DNA from: Hemerocallis citrina
Taxonomy: Eukaryota; Streptophyta; Magnoliopsida; Asparagales; Asphodelaceae
DNA: 64,000 nt
Assembly (NCBI GenBank): GCA_017893485.1
Contig: CM030366.1
Span: 49,493,896 to 49,557,895 of the forward strand
Direction of reading: 5' to 3'
The notes under the pieces are model-generated. The model was not told where the DNA came from. It saw only the letters and a program-made list of their open reading frames with translations, and searched no databases. The translations under genes were made by a program, and so were the position numbers. Positions 33,414-43,712 of this stretch are shown here, in pieces. The first letter of the stretch is position 1. Each line of letters starts with the position of its first letter.

Positions 33414-33805
33414 TGTAACACCTGAGATTTATAGGAGAATATTAAGAGATATATATGGATTATTGGAGTAGGGCCTATAGGAAATTCTATGGTCTATATG
33501 GATTAAGTGGATTAATAAAGAGGCTTATAGAGTGAGTGTGGGGCTTAAGAAATAATAGGGCATTAAATGAAGAAATGAAATAAAGTGAACGGAAAAGAAG
33601 TGGTGTACTGTGCATGGTGACGTGGCTTCTGCTTGATGGGTTTAGTCCCACATTGTCCAAAGGAAAGAAAGAGAAAGAGTATAAATAGAATTTTCCTATG
33701 ATTAAAAGTTATCGAATAGTCCGGACACCTTTTGTAAGGCCAGCCATGGTGGGCAGTGGATATTGATTTATTTGTGTGCGTACGAGTTGGGCACGGAGCG
33801 TTACG
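33414..33805. repeat. TRIM LTR 2
   Basis: TGTAACACCTG...GAGCGTTACG. The terminal A has become G. TATAAATA lies at 33680-33687. The divergence from LTR 1 suggests a moderately old insertion. Confidence 0.9.
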
Positions 33806-35515
33806 CCGTATCTGTTAACACATCATAAAATCATAGATAAATTTTCTATTTATCACCTGCTAATCATACATATACCAAACCATTACTTTCATCTTTTATC
33901 GTATCAATACTCATTTATCACTCATATGTCATATGTACACTGCATCAGTTAACACATCATAATATCATAAATATATTTTCTATTTATCACCTGCATATCA
34001 TACATACATCATGCCCTAAATCACTTCATATTATCATATATAAACCCAATAATCACTAATAACACCAAATATTCAAAATCATGCAAATACACCATATAGC
34101 ACAATTTCAGCTATCCAAATTCTGTATTTTCTATTTATTCTTTATTTAGTCATAACTATCACGATTCACGTTAAATAAGTCTAAAATTTTACCACGATAT
34201 AAAGTATATCTAGTATGATCATACTCACTTAATGAACGGATATGAATACGCTCCTCGCTCGCCTAGCCGCTAATCAAACTTCACCTTTTCGTACCTATTA
34301 AGAAAATTATCGAACTCATAAGCTATTAACTCAAAACACGCGTTATCTACCCCCGAAGTCACATCGGATGCATTCATACATCATAAATAACCTGCATAAG
34401 CATTTCAAATCAACAATTTCTCTAATTCTATACTCAAATCCAAATTTTACCCCTCGATCGGAGGAGTTCTAATCAATATTTTATATTTTAAGGGTAAAAC
34501 ACCCCAAATAAATTTCTATATCTCAAAATTAAGTTACATATACATCTCAGAAATAATGTCTATTATTTATACATATTTCCCACAATTATCTTATTTTTAT
34601 ACTAACAAACTCTATCTTTACAATTTTCCGATACCCAAAAATTCCTTATAATTGTCAAATAATTTTTAAAATTCATCATAAATGCTTCTAAATTATCCTA
34701 TAATATCCTACATCATCCAAAATAATTACTAGCATATAATAGATAGAATTCTCTTTATCCTTACTAAACTCAAAGCCTAAGTTTAATGAACTTTACGATT
34801 ATTACCATAAAAATTGAAAATTTTCACCTTAAGCATGTTATACATACTATAAACATCATTATACTACAGTTTTTATGAAAAGAAATAAAAAGCATACAAT
34901 TCAATATACAAAGATACAATTTAGCATACCTTCATGAAGATCTCTATTCAAACCAACACTACCACATAATAGAGCATGTCCAAATCTCCTAAAATCCCCA
35001 AACAATACAAAGCTAGAAGTGGGTTAAGGGTTTGATTTCACAAACCCTGGAGTTTGGGGTAAATGGGTTTTGGTCGGCCAAGAGAAAAGGAAGAGGAAAC
35101 AAGGAGAGTACGAGAATGGCAAGGTTGAAATTTAGATGAAATTAAATAGGATGAAGGGTTATGGTTATGGTTAGGCCCAATTTCACATAAAATGCTCATT
35201 TTTAGGGTTATTTTCAACCCCGAAGTCCAAAATTTCTAACTTCTTGCTAAGACTAAGCAACTCCTTTAAATTAACAATTATCCAACTATCTATTATGCAT
35301 GTGCGCACAGGAAAAATATCGGGTAAATCGGAATCGTCTCCTCTGAGAAAACTCACCTCAAAATTCCTAATCAAATTTGCCCGTTTATCCCCGTACATCC
35401 AATTTAATCATTATAAAATAAAATAAAATCAATTAATATAAGAAAATATACTCAAAATTATAAATAAAAATAAAATGAATAAAATATTTAAGGATTAAAA
35501 AAAACAGATGTTACA

Positions 35516-36445
35516 TTAGGTCGGTGAAGCTTATAGCTCGGCGAGAAGTTCAAGATTGCATTGCACGGCAAAACCTATAGCTCGACAACTCCACCTCGTA
35601 GCTCGGCGAGGCCCATAGCTCGGCGAGGGAGGCCAGTCGATGAAGGAGATGGCTAGACATCGGGGTCACTCGACGAAGACAAAAGCGCATGGCTCTGTCA
35701 AGACTTAGGCTCCCCATAGTTCGACGACGAAGTCATCCCATAGCTCGACCAAAATCAAATAGCCATAGCTCGGCGAAACCGTCGACCGAGCTAGGGGACT
35801 CTAAAAGTGAACAGCAGCCATCAGATCGTCCAAAAAATCGCACCATAGATTGCATCACGCTATCCCCTTCGCTTCGCTCACTTCTCCACCGCTTGATCTC
35901 ACTCTATGAGTGAGGAGAGCGCTGATGAACGCTCTTGATGGTGCCACGCAACAACTCATCACAGTGACTCAATCATCATCGTACAAACCCATCAACGGGC
36001 AAGCCAGAATGTGATCAACGCTTCAGATCATGCCTAAAAGCGTGTCGAGGTATGATAATTCATCTTAAATTCAAAAAAGTCCCAAAAATCATTTTAAAAT
36101 TCAAAATTTTAATTTAAAAAATTGATAAATAATTATTTAAATTTGGAAAGTTAATTAAATTTTCCCAAAAGTAATTTAAAATTGGGTTTATTAATTAAAA
36201 ATTTTGAAAAATGTGATTAAAAAATTATGAAAAATATTTAAAATTCTAGAAAAATTCAGAAAAATCCAAAATGATTTGGAAAATTCCAGAAAAATACAGG
36301 AATATATTTGCCATCTCTAGAAACTTCTGATCTGTTCCAGTATCTTCAATGCATCCTGAAAGCTAAGATTCTATTCCAGAATCCAAAATATGGTTAACTA
36401 CTCCCCAAAGCCAAGACAATTTCTTTCTAGGAGTGGGGGGCCTTA
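35516..36445 (+). other. Element A region before the 3' LTR, with short repeats
   Basis: From about 35530 to 35780 the phrase CATAGCTCGGCGA and variants recur irregularly, about every 20-40 bp. The same phrase recurs in element C at 59700-60310. From 35880 the sequence is collinear with element C at 60410-60866 (TCACTTCTCC, GTGATCAACGC, AAGCGTG(T/C)CGAGG). It ends in the polypurine tract GGAGTGGGGGGCC at 36430-36442. No intact ORF belongs here. Confidence 0.8.
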
Positions 36446-37107
36446 TGATAATAGGTAAAAATCGTAGCAAATCTTGGTCGTACGATTCTAGCACAGATTT
36501 TAAAGGTTCTACAGGCAGATTAATCATAACGAAGATCTTTAACAAGTCTAGGCCTTCTCCATGCTCCTCTATAAGAGATTGGCCTATTTCAAGCCCATAA
36601 AAAATGACGAATTAGGCTAACTAAGAGGGACCCAACCCATGAAGGCTATTAGTTAAACTTCTTATCCCCAAAAAAGAGAGCTTATCTCTTAAGGGGGAGA
36701 TTCGAACAGGAGATATTGAATTCATAATTGATCTAATAGATTCATATCAATCTCCTGTACTGTTTCTCAGGCTTATAAATACCATTTCCCCTCCTCAGTC
36801 AAAAGGTAATCAATAGTTTTTCTCTCAAACTCTCTTTCTATCTGGTTCTAACTTGAGCGTCGGAGGGTCTGTCGCCGGGGCTACCCTCGGTATTCCAGGC
36901 ATTTTGCATTTCCATCGGCTGCATCAGCAACCGTCGGATCCCGATCACGGTGTTCAATCAACGATCCAGATTCAATCAATGATTCAGATTCAATCTCAGG
37001 AGCTCTAACCGTATTTCACGACAAAGATCAAATGTCAAATATTTAATAGTTTTAATCAAATATTAACTCTATATCTGTTTGCTTCCACACTAAAATAAGT
37101 TGCAACA
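36446..37107 (+). repeat. Element A 3' LTR
   Basis: It starts TGATAATAGGTAAAAATCG and ends AAATAAGTTGCAACA, matching the element C LTRs (TGATAATGG...AAGTAACAACA) over its full length. A TATAAATA-type box occurs near 36774. The flank continues with CTTGA. Its LTR partner is outside the window. Confidence 0.88.
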
Positions 37108-37884
37108 CTTGATATCACAATCAAATGCTTCTAAGAATGCACTTTTTACGTTCTAGGTTATTTCTACCTGTCCTCGTTGATGGCCCTTCAAGTTCACGAC
37201 AAGAACCTACCTTTCTTACACATCATTTTCTTACTTGTTTTGTAGGTTTCTTTTGAGGAAGGTTCTTGCCTCTGCTGCATCCTCATATCTGGGGAAGGTG
37301 CATTGTTCCTCAAATGATAATTGAGTGGACATAATAATTGAGTGAACATACTGCACGTATGGTGCAGTTATTTTTTGCTTTGACTTGATCAGTATCTCAG
37401 CTCCTTTTCATGTTAATTATGTTAATAAATTTTCTTGTCTGATTCAGTATGTTCTTTGATTGATGCAAGCATTCATTTGATTTCGATAATTGTTGCAATT
37501 CGCGGAGAATTAATATATATGGCCAATTTCACTCTACTGTCCTGTCCTGATGGAAACCCTGATCCCCTTATATTAATGCCTGTATATATCAATTGTAAAT
37601 TTTTAGTGTTACATGTTAGTTAAACAGAAGGCCCAATATATCACTAAATATTACCGTTATAACTAGTATATTCTCGCATTTTGCTGTCTAACTAAAGGTA
37701 CGAGTGGACTATGTACTGGTGGAGTTAAAAAACTTTGCTCGTAGCCAATGATTTTGATGTCAAGATATCAAAGATTTCAACTGAACTTGTGTAGGTGTTT
37801 ACACCTTGCTTGTACAATATCTCCTAGCATTCTTCTAGAAACCCTAATCCCTATTTGTCAATTTTATACTGTAGGCACCACTAC
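37108..37884. other. Single-copy-looking flank without a recognised gene
   Basis: This is the first sequence in the window that is neither element A nor an insertion in it, so it may be the host target locus. A stretch near 37245-37310, after an acceptor-like TTTGTAG, is open for about 24 codons (FLLRKVLASAASSYLGKVH), but no family was recognised. The 62-codon ORF at 37435 is not supported by any motif. Confidence 0.4.
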
Positions 37885-37887
37885 TTA

Positions 37888-38522
37888 GAGCATTCACAAT
37901 GGTGTTTCTCATTTTTTAGAATATGGCAGCTACAGTAATAGCAAATAGCGAAATCGTCTGCAGTCGTTGTTTGTTATATTTTTGCTAAAATTTGAGAAAG
38001 ACGAGACAAGATATTTCATCCGTTAGTTTTTTTTAAAGATTTAATTAATTACTGATTAACTATTAAAATATGTTAATTAAATAAATTAAATAATATAATA
38101 TTACCTAAAACCTAATTAAATACCCACTAAACCTAAAACCCACCTTATTAACCCACCCCAAAAACAAGGACGGGACATGTTGTCCCATCCAAGTATTTTT
38201 GCTTGAGACGAGACAACATGTCTCGTCCGAGCTCTTTTTCAATTTTTATTTTTTATTTTTTTTATCCTGACCGTCCGATCAATTTTTAAATTTAAAAAAA
38301 AATGTCTGACGAAACATGTTGTCTCGTCCGATCCCATAAAAAAATTAGGGACCGAACATGTTGTCTCGTCTCTTATAATTTGAGAATGGCAAATTCATTT
38401 CTCAAAAATAAGAAAGAACTGCAGCTACTTTGCCGTTAAATGGCAAAATAGCAAACGATTGCAGCAACTCATTTCTCAAAAAATGAGAAATTGGCAAATA
38501 TAGCAAACGATTGTGGATGCTC
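37888..38522. mobile_element. MITE with TTA target duplication and internal palindromes
   Basis: The termini are GAGCATTCACAATGG and, on the other strand, GAGCATCCACAATCG, extending into similar subterminal sequence. TTA flanks both sides (37885-37887 and 38523-38525), as in PIF/Harbinger-type elements. It is 635 bp with no transposase. The interior holds four near-palindromes with a GAC(A/G)ACATGTTGTC-like core at about 38168, 38207, 38308 and 38350. Confidence 0.85.
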
Positions 38523-41500
38523 TTAGCTACTTGTCAATGTAGACCTATTCTGTTTTTTGATGAAACATGTACAAAGTAAGGAGCTATTTAATTAGGAGGA
38601 ACCAGGTCGACCCTAATTTCCCGGCGGTCCGAGGCAAAAGATCAAAATAATTATTTTTGGAAGTCCCTAATAACAATTTTTTAGACGCATAATATACGTG
38701 TCTATATTTACAAGAAAAATACAAATTTGGGAGCCCTTAAAATTGCAAAAAAATCGGGGCTCTGAGGCGGCCGCCTCACCTGGGGGTAGGGATGGCAAAC
38801 AGGTCGGATCGACCCGCGACCCGCTCGATTAACCCGGCCCGCGAAACGGCGGTTTGGGTTCGGGTCGAAACCCGTTAACGTTAACGGGTCGACCCGTTAC
38901 CCGGGTCGCGAATTAAGTGAATTCAACCCGTTGAACTCGATCCGTTAACCTGCAAAAAAGATGCCGACCCGCCCGCCAACCCGCGGGTTGCGAACCGTTT
39001 GACCCGTACGGATCAAACATTCGACCCGCCCCGGATCGACCGTTGACCCGTGGGTCCAACGGGTCAAAAAAACCCCCAACGGCTACTACTGTACAACAGA
39101 GTCGAGTAACGGCTCTTTTAGCCGTTTTTGTGGTTTTTTGTGTTTTTTTTTGTTTTTTTTGTTTTTTTTGTTTTCTCCCTATAAATAACCCCCAAACCCC
39201 AACAATAAATTCACACCTTACTCTCTCTACTATTATTACTCAATTCATTTCAGTTTGTGAACAACTGAAGAAAAAGGTAGCAAGACATATACATGATCAA
39301 ATCCGATCGTATCGAACTCAAAATTCAACTTCTTCAAGTCTTCAACTCTCCTCCAAGTGATAAAGTCTTCAACTCTTCTTCAAGCTCTCCTCAAGTCTTC
39401 AATTTCGGATTTCTACTTCTATTTCTTTTTTTATTTTCACGGGTTTTTTATATACACGTATCCACGGTGAACGGTATCAAAATTTCATATCCCTCTTCTT
39501 CTATTTATATTTTTTTGGTAATTATAATTTTTTGGTATCTTATTTATTTGTTGGTTTTTTGATCTTCTCTCTCTCAACCCTCTTGTTTTCTAGATTTTTT
39601 TTCTAACTTATCGCCCCTACATTGTATAGTTTTTTTTTACATACACTACTACATATAAATATGCCTCGATCACGCGGTAGCAATCGTAGCCAAAGTGGGC
39701 AAGATTCCACCGGCACTTCCCGTAGGCTACCAATTGTCCCACATAATGAACCTGCCGAAGAGTACCATGATCCTCCTACCCAACAATGAGGTACTCACGA
39801 TGAGTTTATAGGAGACATACAATTAGAAGAAGAACAACAACAATAATCAACCGAAACAACACAATACCCTAGTGGTAGGAAAAGTAGAGGGAAAAGTAGT
39901 GATTGGCATAAATTTTACAATTTTATCCCGGACGAAGAAACTCCAGGTATAGATTTGAAAGTTTATAAAACATGTTCTAAGCAATACAAATTCAAGAGGG
40001 GTGATGGTACGGGTACAATTAAGAGACACATCCTAAATAACCATAAAGACCTTCTTGTTGACCTACCCGGCCAATAAAAAATCCACCCTAGGACCGATCT
40101 AGTTGATAGCTACCCTTATGGTCCCGATCTTGTTTGTCGAAAAATGGCTCGATTGGTAATAAAGGAAGAGTTACCATTTTCCTATCCAGAGAGTAAAGAC
40201 TTGGAAAATTTTAATCAAACGGCATTAAACCCTCACTTAAGAAGAATTCTGAGAAATAATTGCAAATCTAATTGCTTTAAAATGTACAATGAAATGAAGG
40301 ATGCTTTGATTGCAATTTTATGGAGTTTAATGTAACGCCCCAAAATTTTTTTTTGACTCCAAAATCGATTCTTTCAATTTCTTTATCACTTTAAACATAA
40401 ACTAAGAAAATTATATTTCAAGGAAAATTTCGACAGAGTTTCCCCTGTAAATTTTGCCCCGAAATACAAATAGCTTACGGAATTCTGCTCAAAATTCAGT
40501 AGCTCACAATACATGCAATCATTTCACGGGCTCCCTAGGCTAAAATGAGCAGAAACACATAGGCAATATAATATAATGCTCTGGGGGCCAAACTCATAAC
40601 GGATTATCAAATATCAAATAAAACCTATAAATTTCTTTGAAAAACGAGGTAAAAATTTAGAAAAAATCTTTATAAAACCTACCACAGAGCCCGGTACTCC
40701 ACAACGAGATGGGTATACCATACCACCCCACACTATACTCATCATCATCATATACATGCATATACATCCATAATACAATTTAAATCATAAATTTACCCCT
40801 CATCATATTAACTTAAACAGAAAATTAAAAAAAAAAGAAAGAAAAGCTTCACTTCATCCAATCTATCTCTCACCTCTGCCCTGCTAAGGACCTGCAACAG
40901 TAGGGGATTTAGGGTAGTCTAGGGACTCCCTAACCTCTCAAACACTAAGGGGTTAGCCATTTCTGGTGTGAGTATGATTTACTAATCTAATAAATAAATT
41001 AAACTATGTAAAGAAAATAAATTAAACTTACAATATCAGGGTAAGAAGAATAAATCTGAATCTGAACATTAAAGCATCAAAATACAACTTTATATCAAGT
41101 TCTTGGCAATTCTGCATCCGTCTACATCTAAATCCATAACTTCCCACCCTTCACTAAACACATCATATTAAGATATAACTGTGTATATATATAAATACAT
41201 ATATATATAAATACCACTCCTTCAATTCACACTCAATTACAACGGTACATATTAATTCACATTCCATTACCTATCATTTTAAATTCTCCAACACAAATAC
41301 TCATCTTTTCACAATTACCATCACCTCATCATTTCTTTATTATCACAATTAAGCACATAGTGTCACTACCACTTTTCTTCATACCTATTTAGCCACACAC
41401 TTCATTTGCCATGCATTAGCATCTACGAACTCATAACTCGTATTCTTTCATACTCATTTTCATATTACACCACACCGCGTTCATTTATTTCTTATAACAC

Positions 41501-41954
41501 CTATCATCACATCTTGCAATACCTCACCTTTACTCTCATCATACATTACAACTACCTTCCTTTCACTCTCAATACATCATCATGCTCATCATTACCTCCA
41601 CTCTCATCGAACTCATCATTGTTATACTTACTTTCATTTTCTCATATAACACATATTTCAATTTACCCCTCTTTTATTTCCAACCTGAAATATCGGCATC
41701 ATATCAACAACTCACCTATTCATCCTGAAAATTATGCCTAGGCAGGTAGTTCCCACTATTTCCTCCGAAATAGCAGGCGGGTAGTTCCTAGTCACAATTC
41801 CCAGGACACACAATCTTATAACACAGCATACTTTCTTTAATAACCATTTCATAACCAAACTCATAATACAGCTATTTATCTTATGGTATTATATCATGTA
41901 TCGCATCATTAACTTATCACTTATAGCACAAAATGCCATTAACTTCACTTTCAT

Positions 41955-42075
41955 TCTTATCACAATACTCTATATCCCAAACATAGTTTGGGCAATCACA
42001 TATCACACCCCAAAGCCGATAGCTTGGGTAATACTCACCGCACCCCAAACACATAGTCTGGGTAATATCACATCA
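41955..42075. repeat. Three minisatellite units shared with 31222-31563
   Basis: CCCAAACATAGTTTGGG, CCCCAAAGCCGATAGCTTGGG and CCCCAAACACATAGTCTGGG are each followed by (T/C)AAT. The middle unit is identical to one in the sister element at 30390, linking the two LTR-like blocks. Confidence 0.8.
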
Positions 42076-42524
42076 CATCTCAAACCAAATGCCAATATAT
42101 ACATATATATCTCCTGTAGTATATTCACATCTCCCATAATATAAATAATCTCCATAATATATATCATATCATCAATATCTTTATATATACACATATTCTT
42201 TCAATACACATATACACCTTTATATTTTCTCCTTTTCAGTGCCCACACAACTGACCTCCTCGTACAACACAGGGATCTTTGTACCTCCCATTCCGTACAT
42301 TTCAGTCCTGCTAACCCACCACATCACCCAGATCCAGGTGTCCTAAGCATCTACCATTTGTGGGCTGGATTGAAAGTACGGTTGCGCGCTTGTCCAACCA
42401 AGACTAAAGCCAAAAGGCTAGTCAAAAGTAAAATATAACACGCGGATCGATGCTCACACAGAGTCTTACACGTCCGAGGCTACGTCTTCCTCCTGGCCCT
42501 ATACCAGCAAGGGAAACTCCTGAT

Positions 42525-42850
42525 CCCCAAATATAATTTGGGGCAATATATAACTCCTGATCCCCAAATATAAAATTTAGGGCAATATAAATATAACACC
42601 TGTTCCCGGGTGTATCCCGGGCCTGTGGGGTCTAGCCCAAACCTCGGGAGATTATGCGGCCCTGCAATATTTAATTCTCCTTTATATACATATACATATC
42701 TCCTTTATTATATACTCCTTCACAATATAACTCCTGTTCCCCAAATATAAAATTTGGAGCAATATTAATACATATATAACTCCTGTTCCCCAAATATAAT
42801 TTGGGGCAATATATAACTCCTTTATAAAATATCTCAATATATTCATTTAT
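42525..42850. repeat. Minisatellite with CCCCAAATATAATTTGGGG hairpins
   Basis: Four units of the form AACTCCTG(A/T)(T/T)CCCCAAATATAA(AA)TTTGGGGCAATAT occur near 42527, 42560, 42737 and 42785. Each has a near-perfect inverted repeat of about eight bases. From 42850 to 43000 follows a shorter ATCTCCTTTATA-type repeat. Confidence 0.75.
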
Positions 42851-43654
42851 AATATATCTCCTTTATAATATTTCTCCATATATATATATAAATATATCTC
42901 CTGTATAACATAACTCCTTTATCTGTATATCTCCTTTACAGTATAACTCCTCTATAAAATAACTCATTTACAATATAACTCCTCTATACTCTAATTTCAC
43001 CGTTATAACATAACATGAAAGCATATACTCCATTAAATTCATAAGCATACGCATACCATTAATCTCATCGATTATCGTATAAATTTTCAGTTATCACCCA
43101 CACGGCACACACATCACGCAAATTTTCACATCACTTTATCACACCAAACTTTCAATTTATCGCACACCTATTACACACACACACCACAGCATTCACTTCG
43201 TCCTATCATCGCATCACAATGTCATATCGTACACACCATACTTTCCATCTTATCACATCAGTCATGAGATCACACATCACATATACAGATACATAACTCT
43301 GATCTTTACAACCCCAAAGTATATAAATATTTATCTACAAGCATCAACACACTCTTATACATATATATACTAATTTCTTATACCTCATAATTTACTCCAT
43401 ATCATACTTATGAATTTTTCTATATTCAATATACTTCACACATCACACACCAAACCATATTTTAAAATTTTCATAGCACATTATGCACATGTAATAAAAA
43501 GATCATACTCACATAGCATCCAACGAAGACTCGAAGCGCCATCTCGCCATCCCGCATCCAAAGTCGCCAACATATCCTATTATCAAATTTCAATGCAATT
43601 AAGGCTCAAATCATTCAAACCAGTTACGGGAAAACAATAATACTAATTATCTTA

Positions 43655-43712
43655 CTATCACACAGACGTTTTATTGAACGTCTGGGATACACGTGCGATG
43701 CACGTAATAATC
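43655..43712 (+). mobile_element. Possible Helitron 3' end remnant
   Basis: A hairpin ACGTGCGATGCACGT is followed ten bases later by CTAA and a T, the layout of a Helitron 3' terminus. An additional inverted pair, AGACGTT and AACGTCT, lies just upstream. No matching 5' TC end was located in the LTR-like element, so it may be a fragment or coincidence. Confidence 0.35.

Larger units (their letters stand above)
32804..33805. mobile_element. TRIM (miniature LTR retrotransposon)
   Basis: Two LTRs of about 388 and 392 bp (32804-33191 and 33414-33805) start TGTAACACC and end GGGGCGTTACA and GAGCGTTACG. They enclose an interior of only about 222 bp. The interior starts with a primer binding site, TGGTATCAAACCC at 33194, close to the initiator-Met type TGGTATCAGAGC. 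It ends in the polypurine tract AAGAGGGGGTGAA. Flanks are TTGTA (32799-32803) and CCGTA (33806-33810), a 5 bp TSD with two C to T differences. Each LTR has a TATAAATA box (33065 and 33680). There is no coding capacity, so it depends on other elements. Confidence 0.92.
28922..35515. mobile_element. LTR-like element of the same family as 40331-44572, with nested insertions
   Basis: It shares with the element at 40331 the segments GCTCTGGGGG(C)CAAACTCAT-like, ACTCCACAAC(A/G)AGGTGGGTA-like, CCTAGGCAGGTAGTT and the minisatellite unit CCCAAAGCCGATAGCTTGGG. The right end is AGATGTTACA at 35515. The left end is not the expected TGTAACGCCC and no TSD was found, so it may be truncated. The GGTAGTTCCCACC block occurs twice (about 29790-29880 and 30510-30600). 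Nested inside are a Helitron (31808-32271) and a TRIM (32804-33805). Apart from these and the minisatellites, the sequence is AT-rich without recognisable genes, including the 33806-35515 stretch. Confidence 0.65.
2073..37107 (+). mobile_element. Element A: old Tat-type Ty3/gypsy retrotransposon, heavily interrupted
   Basis: This composite element is reconstructed from pieces collinear with element C (50765-61503): gag parts at 2073-2801, 8604-8691, 13771-13888 and 28766-28921, the region before the 3' LTR at 35516-36445, and a 3' LTR at 36446-37107. Everything between is later insertion. Its 5' LTR and the start of gag lie left of the window, beyond the LTR-like sequence ending at 2072. Protease, reverse transcriptase and integrase are not seen. 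They were either lost with the 28922-35515 insertion or already absent, as in element C. The right flank begins CTTGA (37108-37112), the expected TSD whose partner is off window. Confidence 0.8.
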
